A DNA stretch of 39,015 bases. Source: Haloterrigena salina JCM 13891. Lineage in GTDB: Archaea > Halobacteriota > Halobacteria > Halobacteriales > Natrialbaceae. Location of the stretch: the NCBI RefSeq assembly GCF_000337495.1, contig NZ_AOIS01000051.1, positions 1 to 39,015 of the forward strand, in the 5' to 3' direction. The notes below the pieces were generated by a model. The model was not told where the DNA came from and ran no database searches. It saw only the letters and a program-made list of their open reading frames with translations. The stretch's first letter is position 1. Every line of letters starts with the position of its first letter. Shown here piece after piece: positions 7,537 through 16,398 of the stretch. A program made the position numbers and the translations under genes.

Positions 7537-8811
7537 GTGACACTTCCCGATCGGTCCGCGCTGTCACGCCGGGACTACCTCCGGGCGCTGGTGGCCGTCG
7601 GCGGCGCGTCGGCGCTCAGTGCTTGCCTCTCCGAGAACGACGACGAAGCGGTCGACGTCCCGTCCGGAACCGACGACCCCGACTCGCTGCCGTCGCGACA
7701 GCACGCCTGGAACGAGTTCCTCTCGAGGGACGACGACGGGAACGTCCAGTTGCCGGAACACCACGTGCTGGTGGCGCTGTCGCTCTCGACCGAGCCGTCC
7801 GACGACGCTCGAGCGCAGGTCGAGGACGCGCTTCGGGCCCTCGAGCGCGCCTACGAGTGGAGCAACGAGGGGCTGGTCTTCACGATCGGCTACACGCCGG
7901 CGTACTTCGACCGGTTCGACGGATCGCTGCCCGACTCGGTCGACCTTCCCGATCCGGAGCCGATCGTCGGCGACGCCGACAGGTTCGACGAGTTCGACGC
8001 CATCCTCCACCTCGCCAGCGATCACCCGGAGGTCACCCTCGAGGCCGAGCAGGGGCTGTTCGGCGAGCGCGACGAGTTCAACGGCCGCGGGATCGAGACG
8101 GACCTGACCGGCGTCTTCGAGCGCGTCGACGAGCGGCGCCGGACCGGCTTCGTCGGGGCGGGGCTGCCGGCTAACCACACCGATCTCGACGGCGTTCCGG
8201 AGTCGATTCCCGACGAGGCGCCGTCGCTGATGGGCTTTCGATCGGGATTCGCCGAGAGCCAGGCCCCCGAGGATCGCGTGACGATCGCGGAGGGGCCGTT
8301 TGCGGGGGCGACGACCCAGCACGTCTCTTCGATGGGGCTCAACCTCCGGCAGTGGTTCGAACAGGACAGCCAACACCAGCGCGTCCAGAAGATGTTCAGC
8401 CCGGAACACGCCGAGGAGAATGCGGTCGGCACGACCGGTGAGAAGCTGACGACGACCAACGGACTGACCGACGAGCGCATCGCGGCGACCGAAGCCGACG
8501 CCAGCGACCGTGGCGTCGTCGGCCACGCCCAGAAGGCCGCCCGCGGACGCGAAGACGGGAAGCCGCCGCTGTTGCGACGCGACTTCAGCACGGTCGACGA
8601 CGATCGGCCGGGGATCCACTTCCTCGCCCTCCAGGAGGGTATCGAGGAGTTCGTCCGCGTGCGGCAGGCGATGGAGGGAACCGACCTCGACGTGACTAAC
8701 CTCAACAACGGTATCACCGGTTACATCTTCGTCAACCGGCGCGGGAACTACTTGGTTCCGCCGCGGTCGCTGCGCGCGTTGCCGCCTACGAACCCGACGG
8801 AGACGGAGTGA
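7537..8811 (+). CDS. DyP-peroxidase-like Tat lipoprotein
   Basis: Residues 1-30 are a Tat lipoprotein signal: SRRDYLRAL at 10-18 and lipobox LSAC with Cys30, so the protein should sit on the outer face of the membrane. The rest aligns by eye with the dimeric ferredoxin-like fold of DyP/EfeB haem peroxidases. GFRSG at 233-237 takes the place of the GXXDG motif, with the catalytic Asp replaced by Ser. GHAQKAAR holds a His (330) in the place of the proximal haem ligand. LLRRDF (345-350) and GIHFLALQEGIEEFVRVRQ correspond to the ILRRG and GLLFVCFQ...F..IQ segments. This suggests a haem-binding protein with altered or absent peroxidase activity. It starts a three-gene module with the P19-like and cohesin-like genes. 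Confidence 0.7.
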   Translation: MTLPDRSALSRRDYLRALVAVGGASALSACLSENDDEAVDVPSGTDDPDSLPSRQHAWNEFLSRDDDGNVQLPEHHVLVALSLSTEPSDDARAQVEDALRALERAYEWSNEGLVFTIGYTPAYFDRFDGSLPDSVDLPDPEPIVGDADRFDEFDAILHLASDHPEVTLEAEQGLFGERDEFNGRGIETDLTGVFERVDERRRTGFVGAGLPANHTDLDGVPESIPDEAPSLMGFRSGFAESQAPEDRVTIAEGPFAGATTQHVSSMGLNLRQWFEQDSQHQRVQKMFSPEHAEENAVGTTGEKLTTTNGLTDERIAATEADASDRGVVGHAQKAARGREDGKPPLLRRDFSTVDDDRPGIHFLALQEGIEEFVRVRQAMEGTDLDVTNLNNGITGYIFVNRRGNYLVPPRSLRALPPTNPTETE

Positions 8812-8853
8812 CGACTCGAGGACGAAACCGACAGACGACTCACGACCATCCAC

Positions 8854-10107
8854 ATGGACCACGAAATCGATCGACGGACGTTCGTCGGCTGGGGGGCAGC
8901 GACCGGCGCGCTCGCGCTGGCGGGCTGTTTCGGTGAGGGCGGCGACGAAAACGGCGGCGAACGAAACGACTCCGACGGCGAGGGAAACGAAACCGACGAG
9001 AACCGAGACGAAACCGTCGACGTCGCACCTCCGTTCCCCGAAATCGAGGACAAACCGGACGCGGTCTACGTGCCGACCCACCGCGAGTCGATGCGGGCCC
9101 TCGAGCCGATCGTGGCCGGCGACTACCGGCTCGCGCCGATGCTATCGTACCCCCACCCGTTCTGGCTCGTGACCGGCGACGGCGAGGACGACGTCCAGCA
9201 CGTCACGCCGGACCAGATGCGGGGCGTCCACATGATGTTCACCCTCTGGGACGCCGAGACCGGCGTCGTCCTGCCGGTCGACAGCGGCAACGTCGTCAGG
9301 CTCTCTCGAGACGGCGAACGGGTCGGGTCCCCGCAGTCGATGTGGCCGATGCTCTCCCAGGAGATGGGCTTTCACTTCGGCGACAACGTCCCCCTCGAGG
9401 AGGACGGCACCTATACGGTCGAGGTCGAACTGCCACCGCTGTCGGCGCGAACGACCGGCGACCTCGCGGGCCGGTTCGCCGAGCGCGAGACCGCGACGTT
9501 CGAGTTCGACTACGATCAGGACTTTCGCGAGACGGTCTCGGACGTCGACTACTTCGACGAGGGGCGCTGGGGCGAACGCGGCGCCCTCGAGCCGATGGCT
9601 CACGATCACGTTCCCTACTCACGGCTCCCCGAGGTCGATGCGTTCCCTGGGACGTTCCTCGTCGGAACCGACGAGAGCGGCGAGATTCGCGAGGGACGTC
9701 CCGAATCGACGGCCGAACTGCCCCGAAGCGGCGACGCGGCGTTTCTCGCGACCGTCCTCGAGTCGGACTACCGACTGACCGGCGGTGACGGGCGCTCCCT
9801 GCTCGTCTCGCCGCGGACGCCGTACAACCGCGTCCCGCTTCCGAACATGAGCCTCGACGCGACGATCGAACGCGACGGGGAGTCGGTCACCGCCGAACCG
9901 GTTTCCCTCGAGCAGACTATCGACGGCGAGTACGGGCTCCACTACGGAGCGTCGCTCGAGGACGTCGATCTCCGTGCCGGCGATACGGTGACGCTGACGA
10001 TTCGGTCGCTGCCGCAGGTCGCCCGCCACCAAGGGTACGACACGGCCTTCCTCGAAATGCCGCCGATCGAACTGCGGGTGCCGGAGGACAGTGACGATGC
10101 CGAGTGA
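8854..10107 (+). CDS. P19/Tp34-like iron-binding Tat lipoprotein, duplicated domain
   Basis: Tat lipoprotein signal with R7-R8 in DRRTFVGWG and lipobox LAGC, Cys25, followed by an acidic Gly/Asn/Glu spacer. Two cupredoxin-like halves resemble the P19/FetP/Tp34 periplasmic iron-binding family. The first half has MGFHFGDNVPLEEDGTYTV, matching the family GPHYGxN...GxYxL segment. The second has YGLHYGASLEDVDLRAGDTV followed by PQVARHQGYDT, matching both that His and the later GRH ligand. The P19 family binds Fe/Cu and feeds an inner-membrane permease; no permease is in this window. It lies 42 bp after the DyP-like gene and overlaps the next gene, so it is probably co-transcribed with both. Confidence 0.7.
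   Translation: MDHEIDRRTFVGWGAATGALALAGCFGEGGDENGGERNDSDGEGNETDENRDETVDVAPPFPEIEDKPDAVYVPTHRESMRALEPIVAGDYRLAPMLSYPHPFWLVTGDGEDDVQHVTPDQMRGVHMMFTLWDAETGVVLPVDSGNVVRLSRDGERVGSPQSMWPMLSQEMGFHFGDNVPLEEDGTYTVEVELPPLSARTTGDLAGRFAERETATFEFDYDQDFRETVSDVDYFDEGRWGERGALEPMAHDHVPYSRLPEVDAFPGTFLVGTDESGEIREGRPESTAELPRSGDAAFLATVLESDYRLTGGDGRSLLVSPRTPYNRVPLPNMSLDATIERDGESVTAEPVSLEQTIDGEYGLHYGASLEDVDLRAGDTVTLTIRSLPQVARHQGYDTAFLEMPPIELRVPEDSDDAE
10083..10087 (+). promoter_or_regulatory. Ribosome binding site deciding the cohesin-like start
   Basis: GGAGG ends 9 nt before the ATG at 10097 but only 3 nt before the GTG at 10091, so the ATG is the better start. The site lies inside the end of the upstream gene, consistent with coupled translation. 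Confidence 0.55.
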
Positions 10108-10804
10108 ACGACTCGCGGCCGTCTTCTCGGCCGCGCTGGCGGCCGCCATCGCCTGCGGGCTCCTCCTCGCCCCGCTCGCGGTCGTCCCCGCGCCGGCCGG
10201 CGCCATCGACAGCGCGACGCTGCTGTACTTCGACTCCGAGGGGTTCAACGACGACACGACCGAGATCGACGTCGCGCCCGGCGAGACCGTGACGCTCGAT
10301 CTCGTGGCGAGTACGCACGGCAACCCCGCGGGCAACGGGATCAGCGGGCTCTCCTACGCGATCGAGTACGACCCCGACGTGCTCACCGTGACCGACGTCC
10401 AACAGGGTTCGATGCTGGCCGGCGGGGACGAGGGCGGGAACGCTACGGTCGACGGCGACGTCGAGATCGACGACGAAGCCGGCGTGATTACGGTCGAGCA
10501 GGAGCGAACCCCGCCGGGGAACGGTACGACGGGAACCGGACCGACGGCGACGATCACCCTCGAGGTCAGCGAGGACGCGCCGACGACCGACGAGACCCTC
10601 GCGATCGCGGACGACTCGGCGATGTTCCCGAGCGGCTATCCGGTCGACCCGGTCGAACGCAACGCGACGCTGGTCGTCGACGGCGCCGCGGGCGACGAGA
10701 GCGACGGCGGTCTCGAGGATCCCGTCCCCGGACTGACGCCGCTGGCCGGGGTGGCCGGGCTGGCCGGTCTCGGCGCGGCGCTCTGGCTGCGGGCCCGACA
10801 ATAA
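10097..10804 (+). CDS. Cohesin-domain-like surface protein with C-terminal anchor
   Basis: About 235 residues: a Sec-type signal peptide (VFSAALAAAIACGLLLAPLAV, ending near PAGA), then a beta-rich domain with ETVTLDLVASTHGN, SGLSYAIEYDPDVLTVTDV and TATITLEVSEDAP. That is the pattern of cohesin/dockerin-type beta-sandwich domains. The tail has VPGLTPLAGVAGLAG followed by WLRARQ: a Pro-Gly-x motif, a hydrophobic helix and basic residues, resembling the PGF-CTERM sorting signal with PGL in place of PGF. No archaeosortase is in the window. It overlaps the end of the P19-like gene by 11 nt, so it probably belongs to the same transcript and perhaps displays or tethers the two lipoproteins. Confidence 0.65.
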   Translation: MPSERLAAVFSAALAAAIACGLLLAPLAVVPAPAGAIDSATLLYFDSEGFNDDTTEIDVAPGETVTLDLVASTHGNPAGNGISGLSYAIEYDPDVLTVTDVQQGSMLAGGDEGGNATVDGDVEIDDEAGVITVEQERTPPGNGTTGTGPTATITLEVSEDAPTTDETLAIADDSAMFPSGYPVDPVERNATLVVDGAAGDESDGGLEDPVPGLTPLAGVAGLAGLGAALWLRARQ

Positions 10805-10898
10805 CAGCGGTCGAGACAATGATGGAAGGTTACTCATGGCCGCGGCGCCGGATCGGCCCGGCTCTCGATCGATCGCAATGCCAACGTTGACACTTCCG

Positions 10899-10913
10899 CG
10901 AGTGGGACACTCG
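10899..10913 (+). promoter_or_regulatory. Hairpin just before menA
   Basis: CGAGTG-GGA-CACTCG, a perfect 6-bp stem, ends 4 nt before the menA ATG at 10918. It could be an operator or a leader structure. A hairpin this short can occur by chance in GC-rich DNA. Confidence 0.3.
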
Positions 10914-10917
10914 AGCA

Positions 10918-11859
10918 ATGAGTACGGCCGAGGTCGATATCTCACGGACGAAGGCGTGGTTGATGGCCGCACGCCCGCAAACGCTGCCCGCGGCCGCGGC
11001 GCCGGTGATCGTCGGGACGGGGGTCGCGCTCCACGAGGGCGTGTTCGCCCCGCTGCCGGCGCTGTTGGCGTTCGTCGGCGCGGCGCTGATTCAGATCGGG
11101 ACCAACTTCGCGAACGACTACTACGACGCGATCAAGGGGGCCGACACCGACGACAGGGAGGGGTTCACGCGGGTGACCCAGGCGGGGATCATCTCCCCGG
11201 AGCAGGTGAAGCTGGCGACGTTCGTCACCTTCGCGCTGGCGATCCTGTCGGGAACCTACCTCGTCTACGTCGGCGGCCTGCCGATCCTCGTCGTCGGACT
11301 GGCAAGCGTCGTCTGCGGCTGGGCCTACACCGGCGGCCCCTATCCGCTGGGCTACCACGGCCTCGGGGACCCGTTCGTCTTCGTCTTCTTCGGACTCGTC
11401 GCCGTGATGGGGACGTTCTACGTCCAGGCCGCGGCGACGATCGCCGAACCGCTGACGACGACGATCCCCGAGGGAACCGTCACCCGCGAGGCGTTCCTCG
11501 CGAGCCTCCCGGTTGCCGGAATCTCGACGGCGATCATCGTGGTCAACAACATCCGCGACCTCGAGACCGACGCCGAGACCGGCAAACGGACGCTGGCGGT
11601 CCGGATCGGCTACCGCTGGAGCCGCGTCGAGTACGCCGCGCTGCTCGGACTCGCCTACCTCGTGCCGCCGTGGCTCTGGCTGGCCGAGGGGTTCGGCCCG
11701 CGCGTGTTGCTGCCCCTCGCCTCGCTGCCCTACGCGGCCGTCGTCGCCCGCACGGTCTGTACGCGGACCGACGGCGAGGCGCTGAACCCGGCGCTCGAGG
11801 GGACCGGCAAACTGCTGGCGATCTACGCGATCCTGTTCGCCGCGGGGGTGGCGACGTAG
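10918..11859 (+). CDS. menA: MenA, 1,4-dihydroxy-2-naphthoate polyprenyltransferase
   Basis: UbiA-family integral membrane prenyltransferase that attaches the polyprenyl chain to 1,4-dihydroxy-2-naphthoate. The first Asp-rich motif is [17 protein letters not shown] (about residue 63 on). The second is [18 protein letters not shown] (about residue 210). Both bind Mg-diphosphate. [15 protein letters not shown] at the N-terminus is typical of the MenA subgroup. It has about eight or nine helices and 313 residues, full length. It is the first gene of menA-menC-menE, with only 1 nt between its stop and the menC start. Confidence 0.95.
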   Translation: MSTAEVDISRTKAWLMAARPQTLPAAAAPVIVGTGVALHEGVFAPLPALLAFVGAALIQIGTNFANDYYDAIKGADTDDREGFTRVTQAGIISPEQVKLATFVTFALAILSGTYLVYVGGLPILVVGLASVVCGWAYTGGPYPLGYHGLGDPFVFVFFGLVAVMGTFYVQAAATIAEPLTTTIPEGTVTREAFLASLPVAGISTAIIVVNNIRDLETDAETGKRTLAVRIGYRWSRVEYAALLGLAYLVPPWLWLAEGFGPRVLLPLASLPYAAVVARTVCTRTDGEALNPALEGTGKLLAIYAILFAAGVAT

Positions 11860-11860
11860 C

Positions 11861-12934
11861 ATGTCCGACGACCGAGATCTCGACCTCGAGTACCGACCGT
11901 TTTCGCTCGATCTCGCGGATCCGCTCGAGACGGCCGACGGGACGATCGACTCGCGCAACGGCTTCCTCGTTCGAATCACAGATCGGGGGGCCGACGACAA
12001 CCCCGTGGGCTACGGCGAGGCCACGCCGCTGCCGGGCTGGACGGAATCGCACGCCGACTGCGAGGCGGCGCTGGCGCGGGCCGCCGAAGAGATCGAGGCC
12101 GGCTCTGCCGCGGCGATCGAGGCGGTCGACGAGCAGGTCGCGGCCAGACACGCGGTCGGCCTCGCGCTGACGGATCTGACCGCGAGGCGCGAATCGACGC
12201 CGCTGTACCGGTACATCGGTCAGGGACCGATGGTCGGCCGGGTGCCGGTCAACGCGACGATCGGCGACGGCTCGACGGTCGAGACCGTCCGGGAGGCCAC
12301 CGACGCCGTCGACCGCGGGTTCGATTGCTGCAAACTGAAAGCCGGCCGGCGAAGCGTCGAGGAAGATATCGAACGGATCCGGCGCGTCCGCGAGGCCGTC
12401 GGCCCCGACGTCGAACTGCGGATCGACGCCAACGAGGGCTGGACGTACGAGGAGGCGGCGACAGCCCTCGAGGCCGCCGCCGAGTTCGACGTATCATTGC
12501 TCGAGCAGCCGCTTCCCGCGGGGGCCCTCGAGGGGCACGCGGACCTCCGCGCGGACGATCGTGGAGCGGGCGTCGACATCGCGCTCGACGAGGGGCTACT
12601 CGAACACGGCGTCGACGCGATCTGCGACGCCGAGGCGGCCGACGCCCTCGTCCTGAAGCCGATGGCGCTGGGCGGCGTCGACGTCGCCCGAACGGTCGCA
12701 GCGTGGGTGAGCGAGCTCGACATCGACCCGATCGTGACGACGACGATCGACGCCGTCGTCGCCCGGACGGGGGCGGTCCACCTGGCCGCGTCGATCCCCG
12801 ACGTGTCGGCCTGCGGGCTGGCCACCGCGGACCTGCTCGCGGACGATCTGGGCAAGGATCCCGTCCTCCTCGAGAAGGGCTCGGCGGTCGTCCCGCAGGC
12901 CAAGGGGCTGGGCGTCGAGGGGGTGTGGGAGTGA
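11861..12934 (+). CDS. menC: MenC, o-succinylbenzoate synthase
   Basis: Enolase-superfamily dehydratase that makes o-succinylbenzoate. Visible catalytic elements in order: KLKAG (general-base Lys), RIDANEGW with metal ligand Asp, LLEQPL with metal ligand Glu, ALDEGL with metal ligand Asp, and VLKPMALGG with the second catalytic Lys. The N-terminal capping domain has GYGEATPLPGWT. At 357 residues it is full length. GGGGTGGCG ahead of the ATG could serve as a weak ribosome binding site. The stop overlaps the menE start by one base. Confidence 0.93.
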   Translation: MSDDRDLDLEYRPFSLDLADPLETADGTIDSRNGFLVRITDRGADDNPVGYGEATPLPGWTESHADCEAALARAAEEIEAGSAAAIEAVDEQVAARHAVGLALTDLTARRESTPLYRYIGQGPMVGRVPVNATIGDGSTVETVREATDAVDRGFDCCKLKAGRRSVEEDIERIRRVREAVGPDVELRIDANEGWTYEEAATALEAAAEFDVSLLEQPLPAGALEGHADLRADDRGAGVDIALDEGLLEHGVDAICDAEAADALVLKPMALGGVDVARTVAAWVSELDIDPIVTTTIDAVVARTGAVHLAASIPDVSACGLATADLLADDLGKDPVLLEKGSAVVPQAKGLGVEGVWE

Positions 12935-14514
12935 TGGACGGGCCGGTCGAGTGGCCGACGCGGGACCTTCTCTCCCACCGCGCGTCGACGACGCCGGACG
13001 CGACGGCCGTGATCGACGCCGACGCGGACGAGTCGTGGACGTTCGGCGAGTTCGATCAGCGAGTCGACGCCGTCGCCGCCGGCCTCGAGTCGCTCCTCGC
13101 CGACTCCGACGGCCGATTCGACGACCCCGCCCGACTCGGCGTGTTGATGGAAACGCGCGTCGAGTTCGCCGACCTCTACTTCGCCGCGATGCGTCGGGGC
13201 GTCACGATCGTCCCGCTGAACGTCCGCGAGACGGCCGCCGAACTCGAGTCGAAGGTTCGACGAACCGATCTCGGCGCGCTCGTTTGCGAAGCCGGGACGG
13301 CGGAACTCGCCGCGGAAGTCGCGGACTGTCCGATCGCCTCGGTCGACGAGCCCGAACGCGGGGGCGTGGATTCGCTGCGCTCGAATACCGGTACGATACC
13401 GGAGTCGGATCTGGAGCCGGTCGTCCTCGAGTCCGACCGGACCCACCTGCTCATGTTCACTTCGGGGACCTCGGGCGAGCCGAAGATCGTTCGGCTGACT
13501 CTCGGAAACCTCGTCTCGAGCGCGAACGCGTCGGCCTTCCGACTCGGCGTCGCGCCCGACGATCGGTGGCTCTGCTGTCTCCCGATGTACCACATGGGCG
13601 GCCTGGCGCCGGTCGTCCGCTCGACGCTCTACGGGACGCCCGTGGTGATCCAGCGAGAGTTCGATCCGGCGGCAACCGCCCGCGTTCTCGACGAGTACGA
13701 TATCACGGGCGTCTCGCTCGTCCCGACGATGTGCAAGCGGCTGCTCGATGTCGGCTGGTCGCCGCCCGACTCGCTGCGCTTCGTCCTGTTAGGCGGCGCA
13801 CCCGCCTCGAGCGAGTTGCTCGAGCGCTGTCGCGAGTCCGGCGTTCCGGTCCACCCGACCTACGGGATGACCGAGACGGCCTCCCAGATCGCGACGGCGA
13901 CGCCGGAGGAGGTGACGACCCGCGAGGGAACGGTCGGTCCTCCGCTCGTCTGTACGGACGTAACGGTCGTCGACGAGAGCGGTGAGCCGATCCCGGCCGG
14001 CGAGGCCGGCGAACTCGTCGTCGCCGGGCCGACGGTGACGCCGGGCTACCTCTCCGACGCGGAGACCGGGGCGGCCTTCGGCGAGCACGGCCTGCACACC
14101 GGCGATATCGGCTACCGCGACGAGGGCGGCCGGCTCTGGGTTCTCAACCGCCGAAGCGACCGGATCGTCACCGGCGGCGAGAACGTCGACCCCGGCGAAG
14201 TGATCGCGGCGCTGCGCTCCCACCCGGCGGTCGAGGCGGCGGCGGTGGTCGGCCTCGAGGATCCGGAGTGGGGCGAACGCGTAGCGGCGCTGGTCGTCCC
14301 CGCCGACGGCGTCGGAACCGGTGCCGGCGGGACCGATTCGATCGACCTTGAGTCGCTGCTCGCCCGCTGTGGCAAGCGGCTCGCCGGCTTCAAGCGGCCG
14401 AAGACGATCGGATTCGCCGACGAACTTCCTCGAACGGCGTCGGGAACCGTCGACCGCGAGGCGGTTCGTGAGCGCCTGCTTGAGGACGGCATCGACGTGA
14501 CCGAATCGACGTAA
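12934..14514 (+). CDS. menE: MenE, o-succinylbenzoate-CoA ligase (unusual A10 motif)
   Basis: ANL-superfamily adenylating enzyme that activates o-succinylbenzoate to its CoA ester for MenB. The ATG at 12934 overlaps the menC stop (TGATG); the open frame continues upstream inside menC, but those residues are not MenE-like. Motifs: MFTSGTSGEPKIV (phosphate loop), PTYGMTETASQI, HTGDIGYRDEG and NRRSDRIVTGGENVDP (hinge). The C-terminal A10 motif reads LPRTASGTVDRE. The position normally held by the catalytic Lys of adenylation (SGK) is Thr505. The enzyme is otherwise intact at 526 residues, so this is more likely lineage variation than a pseudogene. Confidence 0.92.
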   Translation: MDGPVEWPTRDLLSHRASTTPDATAVIDADADESWTFGEFDQRVDAVAAGLESLLADSDGRFDDPARLGVLMETRVEFADLYFAAMRRGVTIVPLNVRETAAELESKVRRTDLGALVCEAGTAELAAEVADCPIASVDEPERGGVDSLRSNTGTIPESDLEPVVLESDRTHLLMFTSGTSGEPKIVRLTLGNLVSSANASAFRLGVAPDDRWLCCLPMYHMGGLAPVVRSTLYGTPVVIQREFDPAATARVLDEYDITGVSLVPTMCKRLLDVGWSPPDSLRFVLLGGAPASSELLERCRESGVPVHPTYGMTETASQIATATPEEVTTREGTVGPPLVCTDVTVVDESGEPIPAGEAGELVVAGPTVTPGYLSDAETGAAFGEHGLHTGDIGYRDEGGRLWVLNRRSDRIVTGGENVDPGEVIAALRSHPAVEAAAVVGLEDPEWGERVAALVVPADGVGTGAGGTDSIDLESLLARCGKRLAGFKRPKTIGFADELPRTASGTVDREAVRERLLEDGIDVTEST

Positions 14515-14556
14515 GGTCGGTCACTGATCCGAACCCGGACCGCCCCGCGGCGTCGC

Positions 14557-16152
14557 TCAATCGTCGTCGGTGACGCTTCGGGTAACTGGCTGCCGATGGG
14601 GCGTCTGAGGGTCCGGTTTGGACGTTTCGTCGTCGTCCTCGCGGACGTAGTCCCGAGCGACGACGTAGCTCCCGTACAGGACGAGCAAGAGGAACAGCGA
14701 GAACGGGAGCGCCATCGTCACCGAGAGCGACTCGATAGCGCTGAACTCCTCGAGTCTGAGCGACATCATCCCGAACACTGCGAGCAGCCCGCCCCACCAC
14801 GCGCGGTTTCGCGCGTTCGGATTCTCGTCGCCGAGCGTGATGGCCGAGATCATGAACACCGCCGAGTCGAGCGACGTGATGATGTAGCCGGCGATGATGA
14901 AGACGAACAGCACCGCGAGTACCGTTCCGAACGGAGTGATCTGGAGCGCTTTCGCGATAGCCGCGGGATTCCCCGCCGAGGCCATCGCTGCGGCGACCGG
15001 CTCCTGGTAGCCCGGCGCGAGCACCCAGCTGCCGATGAGGCCGTGTTGTATCCAGGTGAAGACCGTCGGGACCACGACGAGCACGGCGAACATCTCCCGG
15101 ATGGTCCGCCCTTTCGAGACGCGGGCAACGAAGCTCCCGACGAAGATGCTCCAGGCGGCCCACCAGGCCCACCAGAAGCCGGTCCAGTTCGCCGCCCAGT
15201 TGCCGTCGGTCCCCGGCGCGGTGTACAGCGTCAGCCGGAATATATTGCTGAGCCAGACGCCCGTCGCATCCAGACTCAGTTCGACCATGTAGAGGCTCGG
15301 TCCGACCACCACGAGCAGGGCCATCGCGATGCCGATGAGCACCACCGTCGCGCGGGCCGCGTTGCGGATCCCCTGCTGCAGACCGAGCCAGACGTCGGCA
15401 AGGAAGACGAGGCCGATGAGAGCGAACACCACGTACGTCAGAACCGCCGCGTCGAGTCCGAACACTCGCCCGAGGATCGCCGACATCGTCTGGGCACTGA
15501 AGCCCAGCGTCGTCGAGATACCGCCGATCGTGGCGACGAGCGCCGCCAGGTCGACCAGCCAGTAGAGTCCGGGGATGCGATCCTCGTCGACGATGCCGGT
15601 GAGCATCGAACTGATCTTGTAGTCACCGACGCCTTCCGTGTAGATCACGATCCCGAAAGCGATCGCGACGGGGAGATACCACATCGCCAGCCCCGGGAAC
15701 ACCTCGTGGATGAACATGAAGGCCAACGCCATCGACTCTAGGGACGCACCCTGGACGGGGGCCGGGTCCGGCGGCGGATTCTGGGCGATCGACACCGGTT
15801 CCGCGACGCCCCAGATGAGAACCGAGGCGCCGAAGCCGACGGTAAACACCATCGAGAGCCACGAAAACCGGTCGAATTCCGGCTCGGCGTCGGGACCGCC
15901 GATACGGAGTCGACCGTACCTCGAGGCCGTGAAGGCGAAAACGGCGACGAGCAGGACGAATCCAAGGAGGATGAACCACCAGCCGAAGTAGGTGAGCACC
16001 CAGCCCTTCGCGCCGGTGAGCGCGCTACTCATCGCCGCCGGGCGCAGGAAGCCGACCGCGCCGAGCGAGAGCATCACGCCCATCGTCACGGCGAAGAGGG
16101 CTCGTTCCGGCCAGGACGCCTCCTCGAGTCCGAGGAGTTTCGTCGCGTTCAT
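14557..16152 (-). CDS. BCCT-family glycine betaine/choline-type transporter
   Basis: Secondary transporter of the betaine-carnitine-choline family, about 12 membrane helices, 531 residues. Family marks are GFGASVLIWGVAEPVS (the Trp-containing helix equivalent to GIGxLFWGVAEP), LYWLVDLAALVATIGGIST, and WTGFWWAWWAAWSIFVGSFVARVSKGRTIREM, which is close to the BCCT signature. The acidic cytoplasmic tail (DYVREDDDETSK) may act in osmosensing, as tails do in BetP. The substrate is inferred: compatible solutes such as betaine. It is convergent with menE (42 bp between stops). Confidence 0.93.
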   Translation of the reverse strand: MNATKLLGLEEASWPERALFAVTMGVMLSLGAVGFLRPAAMSSALTGAKGWVLTYFGWWFILLGFVLLVAVFAFTASRYGRLRIGGPDAEPEFDRFSWLSMVFTVGFGASVLIWGVAEPVSIAQNPPPDPAPVQGASLESMALAFMFIHEVFPGLAMWYLPVAIAFGIVIYTEGVGDYKISSMLTGIVDEDRIPGLYWLVDLAALVATIGGISTTLGFSAQTMSAILGRVFGLDAAVLTYVVFALIGLVFLADVWLGLQQGIRNAARATVVLIGIAMALLVVVGPSLYMVELSLDATGVWLSNIFRLTLYTAPGTDGNWAANWTGFWWAWWAAWSIFVGSFVARVSKGRTIREMFAVLVVVPTVFTWIQHGLIGSWVLAPGYQEPVAAAMASAGNPAAIAKALQITPFGTVLAVLFVFIIAGYIITSLDSAVFMISAITLGDENPNARNRAWWGGLLAVFGMMSLRLEEFSAIESLSVTMALPFSLFLLLVLYGSYVVARDYVREDDDETSKPDPQTPHRQPVTRSVTDDD

Positions 16153-16368
16153 CGCTCGGTCCCCTCGATACGACCGTCTCTTGAGCGGTTATTCGACTGC
16201 GCGCTGTCGTCACTCGCAGGCTCGCGAGTCTCCATTAGGTGTGTCTCCAAACCCGCGGTTAGTTCTTCAAGTACTCTTCGTCTCAACCGCTGATGGGGAG
16301 GTGTTATCACAACTCCCGGATCGGGCCACGGCGGGGAAGCGCCGAAACGGATTGCCGCCGGAACGGAA

Positions 16369-16375
16369 GTTAAAT
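16369..16375 (+). promoter_or_regulatory. TATA box of the NRDE gene
   Basis: GTTAAAT in GGAAGTTAAATCGC, 24-30 nt before the GTG at 16399, supporting leaderless initiation there. The rest of the 246-bp gap back to the BCCT gene start shows nothing else that I recognise. Confidence 0.55.
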
Positions 16376-16398
16376 CGCTGGCGTCCCTATCGCGAGTC

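Noticed and set aside
12325..12933. Upstream extension of the menE frame inside menC
   Set aside because: Arg-rich, not MenE-like, and wholly overlaps the catalytic part of menC; ATG 12934 fits the operon and the family length.
14596..15741. 381-codon plus-strand frame opposite the BCCT transporter
   Set aside because: Composition of an antisense shadow (Arg/Asp/His-rich); the BCCT signature on the minus strand is unambiguous.
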